DNA from: Micropterix aruncella
Lineage: Eukaryota > Arthropoda > Insecta > Lepidoptera > Micropterigidae
Assembly: GCA_944548615.1 (NCBI GenBank)
Contig: OX155973.1
Location: 22,593,386-22,657,385, forward strand
Length of the DNA stretch: 64,000 nt
Direction of reading: 5' to 3'
Shown here: positions 1 to 11,236 of the stretch, piece after piece
How the letters are laid out: each line of letters opens with the position of its first letter
Position numbering within the stretch: position 1 is the first letter of the stretch
Made by a program: the position numbers and the translations under genes
Notes under the pieces: generated by a model
What the model saw: only the letters and a program-made list of their open reading frames with translations
The model's database searches: none
What the model was told of the DNA's origin: nothing

Positions 1-826
1 TTTTACTTTTCAATGCACTGGTTCTTTAGTAATGTTGATTAATAATAAGCGAATAAAAGAATAAATAAACAAATAACCTAAGCAAACATCAGCTCGTTTA
101 AATAAGATAAATCAGGGCTAGACAGTCGAGTGAGACAGTGAGAAAATGGCGGTTGCAACATCACCGAAATCGTGAAACTTTACTCAGCTCCCTGGTACCG
201 TTACTCTTATAAAACGGCCCATCTAAACGCATTGCGAGAGCCTATCACAACAAACTACACATACGATTAAGCTAAAATTCTTGACCACATTCGGTATCCT
301 TTGATTTATCACTCTGACCGATTTAATACGTCCAAATTTATGTAAATTAACTTGAAATTACCATATAAAACGGCGATTTGGGCGTTTCTGCAGGCCTGTG
401 GTCGTTCAGTGAGAAATGGAAACGAGCTTTTTTTATGCCGTTTATGATAACGTAACAACGCATTTCTGCATTTTTTAAATGTGTGTTTACAGTATGCCAG
501 TGACATGGTTTTTTAACGGTTTTATGTTTGTTTTAATCTTCGTATAATTTGGCAGCGTCATTAACAAAACTAAAGCATTATGTCACGATGTTTGCGAAAA
601 ATTAAATAAATTGTGTGAGAATGAGAGATTACATGAGAATTACAACATACAAAACATGACAATTAATTGGGAAACTCAACTGAAACATCTTATCCACTCT
701 TTTGGAGAAAATCATTTATTGGTTTAAGCCTTGATTATATAGCGTATTAGATTGCTTGATGCGGTACTACGATTTGGCAGCTAGGATTTTACTGCGAAAC
801 ACAACGTGTAGAGATGTCACTCATAG
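1..826. other. Unassigned AT-rich sequence
   Basis: No exon, transposase or reverse-transcriptase reading is visible on either strand. Around 146-172 a short stretch (GCGGTTGCAACATCACCGAA) resembles part of the arm of the foldback repeat at 48808-49153, so it may be an eroded repeat fragment. Confidence 0.5.
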
Positions 827-829
827 CTA

Positions 830-1056
830 CAAAATGTGATTCATTGTCATCATCATCAGCCGGTAGACATCCACTGCTAGAGGCCTCCCCAATAGAATGC
901 CATGGCAGGCTGTCTTGAGCCGCCTCCACCCACCTACTTCCTGCGACCTCAGCAATGTCATCGGTTCATCTTGTCGGGGGCCGTCCCACACTGCGTCTGC
1001 CGGTTCGTAGTCGCCATTCGAGAACCTTTTTATCCAACGGTTGTCGGTTCTTTTTC
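830..1056 (-). mobile_element. RTE-clade LINE, 3' end fragment
   Basis: The minus-strand translation has the end of an RTE-type reverse transcriptase ORF, with readings such as KRTDNRWIKRFSNGDYEPAD, SQEVGGWRRLKTACHG and a TGATGATGATGA-type 3' tail. The same phrases recur in the + strand fragment at 9955-10290, so the two are copies of one family. Frames are broken. Only the last part of the element survives, as expected from 5' truncation during target-primed reverse transcription. Confidence 0.75.
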
Positions 1057-1059
1057 TCA

Positions 1060-2004
1060 TTTTTTTACATTGAATAAACTCTACTTTTTTCTTAAAAAAT
1101 CACTCCAAAAAATAATATAATATAAAATAGAAGTGTTGAGACTTTATTTCTACAAACGTAACTGAATTTCAAAGAATTAGAATATCACGAAGAAATTTAC
1201 TTTTATCCTTATTTTTTTAGTCAGTCAACACTTTTTATAATATTTATTTCGATTGATTTTTCAAGAAGAAAGTGTGGCTTATTTATTGTAAAAAAATTGA
1301 ATATCTTACTAATCGCGACGTCGGGATTAAGAAAATAAAAGAGTTTTTATTAATGCGATAAAAGGAAATTATCGTGTGAAGTTTCTGTAGAGTTTACGCG
1401 GTAAATTCGTTTTATCCTATTTATAATGTCAAACAACCGCAATAGTCTTCGATGTCAAAAGAGTTTTTGGAATAAAGCCTATAAGAATATCAGCCTATTC
1501 TAAACGCATTAATATTGTGTAAAAAAATACTACTCTAATGTTCAGCATGGCTTCAGTCAAAAATGTTGCTTCTGACTCGTTCCCAAGATAGGTCTTAGTG
1601 GTATTAAAGCCACTAATTCTGTCACTATTCCACTGGAACCCCTCCACCGCGAGCTGTTTCCGTCTAACCCTCTGGAATCTGCATTCCTGTCCACAGCACC
1701 GCCTCTAGTCGTTGTAGTTTATAATACGGCTGCTATGGCTGGAGGCATCGAAACGGACGCTGATAACGGGGTCCCGCCTTTGCAAAAAGTGTTTCCTGCG
1801 CTCCGCCTAAGCACGCACTTATCAAGCTGCTTTGACATAACCGGGCCGACATCGCCATCAGCAACCAATTTACTATTTCCTCGGTCGCTCCTCCTTCAAA
1901 GCTACTCTTCTGCCGCGGAAACGACACGTCCGCGTCGGGGTCACCACTCTCTGATACAATAACGAACGCCACCTCAATTTCTTGGCCTATCTGGATCTAC
2001 TACG
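1060..2004. other. Unassigned; contains a foldback-repeat fragment
   Basis: Bases 1370-1460 match the outer arm of the foldback repeat at 48775-48870 in inverted orientation (shared CGCGGTAAATTCGTTTT, then ATAATGT and AGTCTTCGAT). The more GC-rich stretch 1620-1980 is open on both strands for about 75 codons but matches no family I recognise. It could be an eroded retroelement. Confidence 0.45.
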
Positions 2005-2330
2005 GGCGAACCAAAGTAACAAAGGAAAATGGGCTAAGGAGGTAACCGAATGGTGTGCAATACAACATAATAGAAAAAAATGAGGCAGCGTCTTAGATGG
2101 GAGGACGATATTCGACAAACTGCAGGAGTGACGAATAAGGATGACCCATAATCGAAAAGTGTGGCAAGCTTTAGGGCAGGCCTTTGCGGATCAGCAAGAC
2201 AATCTTAATACCGATGTCAAATAATATAGTAATTTAAATAGTATTATCGTTGCTTGATTTTTATGTAATATTATACTCTAAAGTTTATGTTTTATAACAT
2301 TTTTAATAAAGACTATTATTATTATCATTA
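2005..2330 (+). mobile_element. LINE 3' end (RTE-like endonuclease/RT type)
   Basis: Two short readings in different frames are typical of the extreme C terminus of RTE-like LINEs: MRQRLRWEDDIRQTAG, then NRKVWQALGQAFADQQDN followed by a stop, with an upstream KWAKEVTEW. A frameshift separates them. The 3' untranslated part ends in an AATAAAG signal and an ATT-repeat tail at about 2318-2330. A GCR fragment begins directly after the tail. Confidence 0.7.
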
Positions 2331-2470
2331 AGGACGAACCCGATATCTTACCGGCGAACCTGTCATCTCAGGAAGTTTTAACGATAATGATCGTTCTATC
2401 TCCCGTGAGGTGAGCGTAGAAGAATTTGGGACGATACAGTCCACTTTTTAGTTATGCCACTTTCTAGTTA
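2331..2470 (+). repeat. GCR repeat, short 5' fragment
   Basis: Matches the first ~130 bases of other GCR copies: a GCGAACCYGTCAYCTCAGGAAG block, then AACGATAATGATCGTTCTATC and GAGCGTAGAAGA. The rest of the element is missing. Confidence 0.75.
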
Positions 2471-3210
2471 GCGCCCGTGGTACTGACACGATTGCTCTCA
2501 TGATCGTCAACGTTTGCTAACTGGCATGGCATCTAATAAAAAGAACTACCAGCATCACTACCCTTAAAACAGATATTCTGCGTTTTCATACCCAAAGCAT
2601 ATTCAACGACAGTTCATTTAAAAATCAGCCACCTATTATTTTTACGACATCGCTTCTCATTATGAATCGCCTCCCATCAATCATGGTCTGGATAGTAGAG
2701 GCGAACTATGTCATCTGTGCATGCAATGTCGGCGCTGCTGTAATAACCTCGCTGGCCAACGACCGCTATCGACTAAACACATGTAATTGCTTTTAATTGG
2801 GCGACAACCGCCGCGCGCCGCACCGACGACGTCTTTTGCCGCGCGACGCCATCTCGCGCGGCCATCTTTCCAATTGCACCAGCCGCCGGCCGACGGCCAA
2901 CGACCGATAACTGTCATCTGTCAACTCATCCGTCATTACTTTTTTATACGCCCATCATGATGATACTCATGTCAGGTGAGTGTGGGATAAGTTGTGAGAT
3001 AGTGACCTAAAACTTTTTGTTAAAGCATCTACGGAGGAATGTTATAATACAATGCTCGTGCTTCGCTCGTTGCGCTATTCTGGCATTTATAGTCGAGTAT
3101 TGATCAATAATTTAGTGCTGGCCGATACTTAAGTCATAACTGAAAACCATTTTTCGTTTTATAGTCGAGTTCAAGATGAGTAGTAAAACAAGCAAATGTA
3201 TTAAAAAGAA
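2471..3210. other. Unassigned; contains a GC-rich island at 2740-2925
   Basis: Bases 2740-2925 are much richer in G, C and CpG than their surroundings and hold several GCGCG steps, TAATTG-type sites and E-box-like CAATTG/ACATGT hexamers. No long reading frame or splice pattern makes it an exon, and it matches no other repeat in the window. A regulatory or promoter function is possible but unproven. Confidence 0.35.
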
Positions 3211-3215
3211 TAAAA

Positions 3216-3637
3216 ATACGACTGCCGGTTACAAAAAGTGAACTATTGTAATTGTAATTATTTTTGTTACGGTTTTTTATGAAATATTTATGGTTTATGT
3301 ATTTATCCATGTAGATAGATAGATACCTGTATGTAGATAGATGTAGATAGATACCTGTATATTTCCGTAATGTACTCAATCAAACCTTTCATTTGAGACT
3401 AAGCACGATATATTTATGTTAATTTATTGACATTTGGACACATTTAAACATTTAGACAACTACTTACTTGAGATTTGAACAGTTGAGGTACCCACTCGGT
3501 ATGACATAAGGATTCTAAAAATATCACACACTACATCGGTTCAAGCGTTTAGAAGTTATGGTGGAATATAGAGACGGTAAACATACTTAGATGAACCCTG
3601 AACACATTACACTTCTTTTTTGTTGGGAAGTCGTGTA
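3216..3637 (+). mobile_element. Non-autonomous DNA transposon (MITE), ACACGACTGCC family
   Basis: Starts TACGACTGCC and ends GGAAGTCGTGT, degenerate terminal inverted repeats of about 11 bases. The interior (AAAAAGTGAACTATTGTA near the start, TTTAGAAGTTATGGTGGAAT near the end) recurs at 45303-45671, 46993-47397 (inverted) and 52442-53238. No transposase. A GTAGATAGATA tandem patch lies at 3313-3355. Confidence 0.8.
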
Positions 3638-3644
3638 ATAACCC

Positions 3645-4200
3645 TACTTCTCCCTTCTATCTTTAGAAAAAAATCCACCCTTTGGGAGGCCACGACCTTT
3701 CGTTTCGATCAATCCGGGATAACACACTCGCCATTCCATTGGATCACTTTTTTGTTTGCACGTACTCTTTTACGGTCCATTCTGCTCTTTTGTGGTATCA
3801 GCTCCCATATTCTGTCAGGCATGCACTTTCATTGATGGCTTTTAAGAAATTCTTGAAGAACCATTTGCTTTCACACAGCCACTAACCAAATACCCCCCCC
3901 CCCCTTATCCCCTCCTTTAACCTTCGCTGGAAAAATTTAAAAAAAATGATATCTTGTAACCCTACTAGCGTAACTTATTGGCATATACTCGTATTTGTAC
4001 TAGTTTATTTTAAATTTGACTTTATTACTTCAATGTGTGCTGTACGACGACAATTAAAAATTATTTATCAAACGGTTGACTGTAAAATATCGCTATAGTG
4101 GTAAGCCCGCCATTTGTTTATAAATGGTTGTTTTAAACCAGTGTAACATTCGGTAGATAATGTTATTTTCTCACAATAAAGTTATTCTATTCTATTTAAC
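3645..4200 (+). mobile_element. Jockey/CR1-type LINE, C-terminal tail and 3' UTR
   Basis: The frame ending at 3885 reads LLWYQLPYSVRHALSLMAFK then KFLKNHLLSHSH and a stop, the usual 'LWN-LP--lR-a-s---FKK-LK--LL' terminus of jockey/CR1-type reverse transcriptases. A 300-base AT-rich 3' UTR follows, with AATAAAG and a TTCTA-repeat tail at about 4178-4198. A poly-C tract lies at 3892-3904. Everything 5' of the last ~65 codons is missing. Confidence 0.7.
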
Positions 4201-4880
4201 TTTCGATTCGGTGCCAAGTATTAGATCATCTCTACTCGGGTATTACTTCGAAATGTCAGACGCCATTTTCATTCGTTGTGCGTGCATTTTCACTTCACCA
4301 TAGACCTGTTGGCTTTTTTTGGATTTTGGTTTCTTTGCTATTGAATTGAAAACTTTTATTTGGACAGTTCAACGACCCTGCCTGATCAACAACGATTTTA
4401 ATTTTAATGCGATTAAAAATACGCGAAAATACAAATAATCACAGAAATTACGAAAAACACAGCGAACACGATCACGATTAAAACAACCAACATGGCGGCT
4501 AGTTTTTTCTGACACTGGCAATGCGTAAATTACGTATATGTTGACAAAACCTACGTTTTAAAAATCAATAACCATAAATAGGTGATGGCAAACGTTATTA
4601 ATATGCTGTTCGATTCATTTAATTTCATTTTATTTTCAACAAATAATTAATTACTACGAAACTAACGATTACTAGCTTCAAATGATTGTTACGACATTCT
4701 TTTATTTTATATTCTGAATGATATTCTGTATGGATACATTGATACTGATACTTCAGGAAAAAAATCAATTCCGAAGAGGCAGTGGAAAACCCATCAATGC
4801 ATTTATTGATTTATGTCGAATAGGGCTTTACGATAGAGACTTTAACCAACACTCTTTAAAGTACACCCTCTGCAAACGAT
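4201..4880. other. Unassigned sequence
   Basis: AT-rich with no transposon or exon signature that I can support. ACAACCAACATGGCGGC near 4486 is translation-start-like, but no frame follows it. Confidence 0.4.
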
Positions 4881-5530
4881 AAAACGATTTTTTCCTATGG
4901 ACACAAAGAAATCTCTTGCACAGTCCGTATTCTCAGCTTTTCTTGGCTGTTCAGATTTGGCTTACCTCGATTTATCAGAGGAATGCTCAACAAACTTGAA
5001 CGTTTGCAAAATGTAAGTATAGATTTATCTTAGGCCTACTTAGGTATGATCACGTGTCTGAATTTAAGGCTAGGTTAAAGTGGTTCCCAGTACCATAGTA
5101 TACCGAGAGCTGGTATACTGTGGCAGTACGCCAAAGGATACATGTGCATATACTTGTTCTCCTTTATCGTGTACTCTTCCAATCAACACTATTCTATCTC
5201 CACGAGCTTTTCGAAGCATTAAGTTCCCACTGTCTCTTACTTCGGTCAGCCTCTGAAAATTTACTCAAATTCCTCGTCATAATACTGATTTCCACTCCTA
5301 CTCTTTCTATGTCCATGGTGCGAAAAAGTAATACTTTTACAAAAAGTAATCAGTTCTTTCCGTTCTCTCTTCTTCCTTTTCCAATTTCTTTTTTCGGGCA
5401 TTCTTAGTTTTAAATATAGTTTGTATTTAACGCAGAATAACTTCGATATGTACCACTGCACTGTATGCTTATAGTAGGTACAACTAAATAAGCTCGTCTT
5501 TTGGTATTTTAATTATTAATTGCAAATAAA
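4881..5530 (+). mobile_element. Jockey/CR1-type LINE, C-terminal region and 3' UTR
   Basis: Readings in shifting frames include LERLQN-type start, RYDHVSEFKARLKW, then VRQRIHVHILVLLYRVLFQS and LHELFEALSSHCLLLRSASE. This is the RT C-terminal domain seen also at 26745-27450, 44570-44830 and 57325-58070. An insertion duplicates TATACYGAGAGCTGGTATAC around 5098-5120. The 3' UTR (TTTTAAATATAGTTTGTATT and a TACCACTGCACTGTATG box) matches 27300-27420. Confidence 0.75.
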
Positions 5531-6375
5531 TTATATTCATATTCAATTTCCGAAGTGGCAAAACCGCATAAATGTGGCCAATATTTCAATTAATTATATA
5601 GTGTTTTTCGTGCAATATTTTCTTTGTAGAGCAGAAACTTCATAACTAAGGACCTGGTAAATGACTCATATTATCTCACCTACTTTCTGTGAAATTAACG
5701 ATTTTCCTTTCCAATAACCTAATTAACGTAATCCTTTCACTGCTTTTCATCATCGATTGCCTAAACAGGAGGTGCTCATTGAAGCTATAAATACCGCCTG
5801 TATCAACCCAATTAAGCGTCCGAACGATCCCATCCACTTGTCTGCGTTTAAACTAAGATTAAACTCACTAACCCTCCCTTCCTCCTCAAAACGGTTGATA
5901 TTTTTAGTGGCGCCACAGTATATTATAAGGATACAGTAGGCCAACTCGCGCCCGAGACAGGGCAATCAGGCGAGTGAGGAGGTACAGCGTACCCGTTTGC
6001 CATACAAATGTCAGACTGGCTCAGAGGGTACGCTTGTAAGGGCTGTGTCGCGTATTTTAATTCCGATATTTCAAGATTATCCAAGTTTATTTATTGATTT
6101 GGTATTTTTGAAGAATATCATATTTATCCGTATTACCTACCTGTGCAGTTTGTTTAAAGATGTAATTAATCATTATAGTTCAAAAATACATTGACGTGGG
6201 AAGAAATGGTAACTTACATCCTGACGTAGGCTATGATAAAATTTGTTATATTTTATACTTCATCATATATGTATTCATTTATTTACTACTATATCGATAC
6301 AAATTAATAGGATTTTACTAAATATTTATATTTAACATTAAAGGCTGCTATTAAGAATGAGCCGATGTGCATAGT
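5531..6375. other. Unassigned sequence
   Basis: A moderately open stretch at 5757-5939 has no recognisable domain. Bases 6196-6228 resemble 42936-42968 (GTGRTRACTYACATCCTGAC), so a minor repeat is present. Otherwise nothing supportable. Confidence 0.4.
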
Positions 6376-6605
6376 ATTTATTTTTATTTGTTGTGTGGGG
6401 CTTTTCTAAGGTCTTTATGAGCCTTGTAACACTGCGACCATTGCTGATCTATTGTGTTCGCCACCTATTATAGTTCTGCGCTAAGCCTTGTGTCATTTAA
6501 GAACCGCAACCGTTTTTGGCGCCAGATTGTTTTACCTCCTCAGGTTGGAGGTAATGACCACCCAAGTGAGTGTATCTTTTACGCATTAGCTGGCCTATGT
6601 GCATA
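6376..6605 (-). mobile_element. I/R1-group LINE, 3' end fragment
   Basis: Inverted match to 47930-48125: the minus strand contains the end of the RT ORF (terminal residues like LRFLNDTRLSAEL) followed by a short 3' UTR ending GGGGCTTTTCT/AACAAATAAAAAT in the reverse sense. Divergence and indels indicate an old copy. Confidence 0.75.
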
Positions 6606-6764
6606 ATAAGGGTTGTTTTAAAAATATTAGATTTTTTTGTCAATTTTCTGTTTATTTATTTACTTATTTATATATTTAATATTAGTCGGTTGGTTAGTTT
6701 ATCATTTAAATAAATCTCTTTTTAATTTCAAAATCCATGAGCAATCTAAATGAATTTAAAAAAC

Positions 6765-7050
6765 GATTGTGACTTCCCAAGCCTTTCCCGGCAAGCAGTC
6801 AAGGACTGATTTCATCTGAATATCAACATCATAAAAAAAATCGATTAGCGCTCTCTCTCTCGACCAGCGGACAAATCCGGGTTGGTTCCATTACGACGCC
6901 TCAGGGGGCGCTTTTTTTTTCTCAGCTAAAGGCGGGTTTAGATCGAGCGCCAACAGATGGCGGTAATATTTAAATAAAATGTAGGGCGGAATTTAAATAT
7001 TATTAGTGTAAGTTGTATACGACATATTCCAACCAAATGTGTTTTTTTAC
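6765..7050 (-). repeat. Dispersed ~280-bp repeat 'S2', inverted copy
   Basis: Contains CTTTCCCGGCAAG, then ATAAAAAAAATCGATTAG, CAGCGGACAAATCCGG and CGCCAACAGATGGC in the same order as the copy at 31060-31310, and inverted relative to 55125-55395. It has no coding potential. It could be a SINE or MITE, since the ends share a weak GTGTCACCC / GGGTGACAG inverted similarity. Confidence 0.65.
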
Positions 7051-7119
7051 AATGTGATAAAGGCCCATTAAGGCATCAATTGATGGATTTAAGGCAGCTA
7101 CATTGCCTTTTAAAGCAAT

Positions 7120-7330
7120 GCTTCATATCAAAAATACCACAATTATTCCGAAAAACAATTAAAGAACAGGTCGTTACAAGGAAACCTTTGAAGTACAGAG
7201 ACGTTTAACCTCTTTTGGACAACGTCACTACAGCTTTCTTGCTCCTAGAATTGTTAACATTACGATTAAAAATATATTCGAAATAAGCAGGAAACCGCAA
7301 AAATATCGCCTTAAATTATAGTTAATTAGC
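7120..7330 (+). mobile_element. Jockey/CR1-type LINE fragment
   Basis: One frame reads RLTSFGQRHYSFLAPRIVNI followed by RKPQKYRLKL and a stop. The 'FGqrhY-fLAPriyN' block is characteristic of LINE RT C termini and is shared with the fragment at 23690-24300. Confidence 0.65.
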
Positions 7331-8694
7331 ATTTGTAGAAGAGAGACGAAAAACACATTTATTACAATATTAAAAAAATATATTTTTTTAAATACACAAA
7401 TGTATATTTATTCTATTAAAGCATTTTTTTTACCTATTATTGCTAATCATTATTTAATAATACCTATTACTTTTTGTTATTTATTACTAATATATAGTTG
7501 TGAAATTATTGTCTACTGAAAGTAAAATTTTTAATCTAATTTAATTCAGAAATATTGTTTTAGAAGATACCTATTTTAATAAATATTTTTATTGGTGTTA
7601 GGAGTGACAAAAATAGGAGTGACAAAAAAATACCAACGATGTAATTTTTTGATCTGATAATAAATAAATAATTACTATTATTTTTTTTGTCAAAATCAAT
7701 TTGATAATTTTATAAAATACATTTTTAAAGTAAAAAAAAACGATATCTGAAATATAACATTATATTACAGTGAAAGGTAGACCTTTCCGATATTAATTCA
7801 TTTTAGTTCACTCCACGCACCTGATGATAAAGACGTGCAACGGAAATAAAGACGTAACGGTAGTCTTCAGGGGTGAACGGTAGAACATTTGCCGTTTTTG
7901 AGGCGATTTTAGTTTATTCTGTGAGTAGTTCCAACAAATCTGATGCCACTTCCCTGTGTAGGAACTTATCAGAGGTTAATGGTAGTTTTAGTTGAAATAA
8001 AAACGGATTCTTACCGCGTGAATAGTTTTCCTGACGTTTCGACAAAGCTTAACTTGCCGTCTTGGCGGAGACATTAAAAGTGCGACTGCCGCGTATGCCG
8101 CGTATGTTCGGAAGTTCAATGTCATTGTCTACCACCGCTACGAATTTTGTCAGGTGTAGGCTATTGTCCTATTGTCAGGGATCGGCTATGAGAACTTCTG
8201 AGTTAGAGATTTCCATGTGGTGGAAAGTTTGAAACTAATTGATGAAGCGAATGAGCCGAAAAACTGTAATAATTATTAAACTGTGGTGGCGCGGTCTGAT
8301 ACATAAACGCATGTCCCGACCGACTGCCGCTTGCTCCCGGCCATGACGTCATAAACCCCTTTAAAGAGAGGGCACGTGACTCACACAGGCAGACTATTAA
8401 AATCGCAAAGGCAACGGGACAAAGACTTCAAGCGCTATACTCAATAGCAGTCAATATGATCAAAGACAATATACACACTACGTTATAAGATGCAGAACTC
8501 TGTACAATCGGGTATGTGGTTGTACCATCCTGACGGCACTACACATACAGACCATTTATTTTATTTTAATTAGACTAGAATGTAGTCTTTTAGCCAAAGT
8601 TTCCATTTTTCATATAATTTAAAGTAATAGCAAAAAACATTTTCAAAAACAACGTTCTATTAAAATGCTCTGAAAACATTTTAGAACGGGCTAT
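7331..8694. other. Unassigned, very AT-rich then mixed sequence
   Basis: Bases 7330-7790 are homopolymer-rich, with a 14-base direct duplication (AGGAGTGACAAAAA) near 7601-7628. Bases 8010-8075 hold an ACCGCG...GACGTTTCG motif also found in the hairpin repeats at 48808-49153 and 61101-61218. No gene is visible. Confidence 0.4.
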
Positions 8695-9104
8695 CATAAT
8701 TCAATGAGTCCGCTTGTCGGGAGCCAACTCTCGGTGCAGCAGCCATGCTATGGTAAAACGGGTATTATAATTGTATGCGTTTACAAAATTTCGTGTCTGT
8801 GCTGTCGGCCGCGGAGGATTAGTCTCATCGGGAGCCAATCCTGGATGTATCATCAGGTTAAGCCTACCATAAAAATGCATTGTCATCGGAACTGAAACAG
8901 CATGTAAAATTTTAACTTCATAGGATAAGAGGAAGTGGGATAATTCAGCATGCAAGATTTGGCCTAAACAAACTGACAAACATTGCAAGTTAAAGGAAAG
9001 CTTGTACGAAATAGGGTTGTGAACTCCACAATGAAGTTTAATTGATATATTTCTGTCGAATGTATTTATCGATATCAATATTTAGATTTTATTATATAGT
9101 CCAC
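8695..9104. other. Unclassified repeat-like segment with open frames on both strands
   Basis: The minus strand stays open for 125 codons (8701-9078) and the plus strand for 63 codons. The minus translation has an internal near-duplication, GLAPDETNPPRPTAQ and ELAPDKRTH, that reflects a duplicated GGGAGCCAAYYCT motif at 8719 and 8830. No protein family is recognised. A transposon remnant is more likely than a gene. Confidence 0.35.
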
Positions 9105-9244
9105 CCTAGAACGGGCTAGTCCCAGTTGGGTGACAGAAACAACTAAGCAAAAGGTTAAGGTTTTGCCATTCGGTTCCTGTTATTTTTGTAAGCTAATCAA
9201 TGTTTTATAGTAATTAATTCTTAAATAAATAAATAAATAAATTC
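9105..9244 (+). repeat. S2 repeat, partial copy (opposite end)
   Basis: CCACCCTAGAACGGGCTAGT and GTTGGGTGACAG match 55134-55167 and 60950-60983. The 3' part, with GCCATTCGGTTC and an AAAT-repeat tail at 9222-9242, matches 61010-61085. A tail of this kind favours a retroposed (SINE-like) origin. Confidence 0.6.
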
Positions 9245-9930
9245 TTTAAAAAAATATATATTCATATTCATATTCATTTTATTGGTATACTGGTATACAA
9301 GTCAGATTAGCGAACATTCATACATATTAGCAAACAAACATATATTTTTTTTATCGTAAAGAAAAGTTAAAATAAACAAAACAAAATGAAGAAAAAAAAA
9401 CACAAGAATGATGTAAAAAGAAGAAAATACAAGACAAATTGCAAAAGAGATCATTAAATACTTTAGCCACCAAAGCATTTTAGACTTCACTCGAGTAATA
9501 TTCTTCCAGTGAGTAAAACGCCTTATCTGTAAGGTATCTCTTAAGGCGTCTCTTAAACACGTCAAGAGATTGCGCCTGCCTAATGTGCTCGCTGAGTTTG
9601 TTGTAAACCGCTGGGCCGGCGATATAGGTTAGCCTCTCCGACTTGGATAATGCATGACTTACCGAACGTAGCATGCTACGGGATCTTGTTGGATAGTGAT
9701 GATGCACACCATTCACGTCAAAATCGGATAGATTTCTGCGAACGAACAGCGCTACTTCCATTATATAAATGGACGGCAGCGTCATGATGCAGAGATCTCT
9801 AAACAGAGGCCTAGCTGGCGTATCAAGCGCCACACGCGCTATTGTGCGGACTGCACGCTTCTGCATAACGAAAGCCCTCTGTCTGTCGGCTGCTCGCCCC
9901 CATAACTCCGCGACGTACGTTAGCAGTGAA
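9245..9930 (-). mobile_element. Jockey/CR1-type LINE, 5'-truncated, unbroken C-terminal frame
   Basis: The minus frame is open from about 9928 to a stop near 9480 (about 150 codons). It reads SLLTYVAELWGRAADRQRAF, MQKRAVRTIARVALDTPARP, LCIMTLPSIYIMEVALFVRR, then GPAVYNKLSEHIR and FKRRLKRYLTDKAFYSLEEY. These are the 'LQkRavR-i', 'lPslYI-e', 'GP-vyNkLp' and 'FKrrLK-yL' blocks of a LINE reverse-transcriptase C terminus. The 3' UTR carries an ATTCAT-repeat tail at 9258-9277. Absence of lesions suggests a fairly recent insertion. Confidence 0.85.
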
Positions 9931-9954
9931 TGAACGTATGCAAAGTAACATCCG

Positions 9955-10290
9955 AGGATCGATATAAGATCCGATATAGGATCCGAGAGGAGGAAATCCG
10001 CAGAAGAACCAAGGTTACTGACATAGCTCGTGGAATTAGCAGGTTAATGTGGCAATGGGCAGGTCAGAACCGACAACCGTTGGGGGATAAAGGTTCTCAA
10101 ATGGCGACCACAAACCAGCAGATGCAGTGTAGGACGGCCCTTCCTCAAAACATACCGATAACACTGTCGCGGTCTCAGGAAGTAGGTCAATGGAGGCGGC
10201 TCAAGACCGTTCGTCATGGCATTCTATGGTGGGGGGGGGGGGATGCCTATGTACAACAGTGGACGTCTATCGGCTGATGATAATGATGAT
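9955..10290 (+). mobile_element. RTE-clade LINE, 3' end fragment
   Basis: Open from 9930 to 10277. The translation includes EEIRRRTKVTDIARGISRLM, WQWAGQNRQP and AYVQQWTSIG just before the stop, the signature end of RTE-clade LINEs in insects. Bases 10160-10230 match the minus-strand fragment at 880-960. A poly-G run at 10230-10239 and an internal deletion disturb the frame. It lies head-to-head with the preceding minus-strand LINE. Confidence 0.8.
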
Positions 10291-10619
10291 AATTACAATG
10301 TGTACATGTAAGAGGTTATTAAACAGGCAAAGGCTCCTCGATTAAAATTAAAGGCCCCAAATAACGCCCGACTGCTGACCCAGAAATGTTTCCATTTACG
10401 ATCCGACCGGACCAGAATGAGGAGGTTTATCCTCGGCGGGTTACCGTTAATATCGAGTATTGCTTTATTTTATGGCTCTATTTACGATCGATTCGACGAC
10501 CAATAAAATACTGCCGTCTACACTTACAATAACAGTAATATAATTAATTAGATACTAATGATTATTGTAGATTATAGCGGCAGCCAATGGTTCCTGTGCA
10601 GTTGTAGCTTTAAGACCCG
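10291..10619. other. Unassigned sequence
   Basis: No reading frame or repeat match is seen. Confidence 0.4.
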
Positions 10620-11236
10620 CTTGTTTTCATAGGTCGGCTCAAATTACGGTTCAGCTCCTATCCGGTAGCCTCCCCGAAGAGAGTCAAACCTCGAATGGAC
10701 TCTGTTTTCCCCTGCCACGGCAGGTGGATCGGTTCCTCTAAAGCAGTGTTTTTCGACCAGTGGGTCGCGACCCACTGGGGAGTCGCAAAAAGACTCCCTG
10801 GGGGTTGCTGGCTATCTAAAATTAAAAATGGAAAATATTACAAAATATTAAAACTATTTATTATGTGTTTTTTTGCCATTTCTTTTATATTGATTTTTTT
10901 GACTTTATGTTGATCTAAGATGGAAACAGATAAATATAGCTTCGAATGTGAAAAACAGTTAAAATTAATGTGATTTTCGCCATTGTTTGTACAAATAAAA
11001 TATTTATTGAATATGTACAGTTACCGCTGTGGAAGAGACTAAGGGGGGGTCGAGAGAACTAAGTTACAGTCTAAGGGGGTCGCGTAAGAGTTATTTTATA
11101 CGAAAAAGGGGGTCGCGATCTGAAAAAAGAGGATAAAGACTATTCTAGGGAGTGTCCTTCAGGCCTGCTGGCCGGCTTGGACATCGTGCGGCGTCAGCCA
11201 ATCGTTTGTGCACTCCGGAGAATAACTGGAGGGGTC
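10620..11236 (-). repeat. GCR-B repeat, left half (split copy)
   Basis: The opening block (GGTCGGCTC, TTCAGCTCCTATCCGGTAG, CTCCCCGAAGAG) and the GTGCGGCGTCAGCCAATCG box match copies at 15660, 32890 and 43160. A hAT-like MITE interrupts it at 10744-11140, and it stops at the palindrome-equivalent site CTCCGGAGAATAACTGGAG (11212-11230). The right half continues at 13500. Confidence 0.7.
10744..11140. mobile_element. hAT-like MITE
   Basis: Begins CAGTGTTTTTCGACCAGTGG with a GGGTCGCGACCC core, the common terminal style of hAT elements. The right side has several GGGGGTCGCG blocks and ends in a degenerate GATCTGAAAAAAGAGG. A possible 8-bp target duplication (CTCTAAAG / GGATAAAG) is imperfect. No transposase is present. 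It sits inside the GCR-B copy. Confidence 0.5.

Noticed and set aside
2740..2925. Protein-coding exon in the GC island
   Set aside because: No frame with convincing composition bounded by splice signals.
8701..9078. 125-codon minus frame
   Set aside because: No domain. It overlaps open frames on the other strand, and an internal duplication reflects repeated DNA. Treated as an unclassified repeat.
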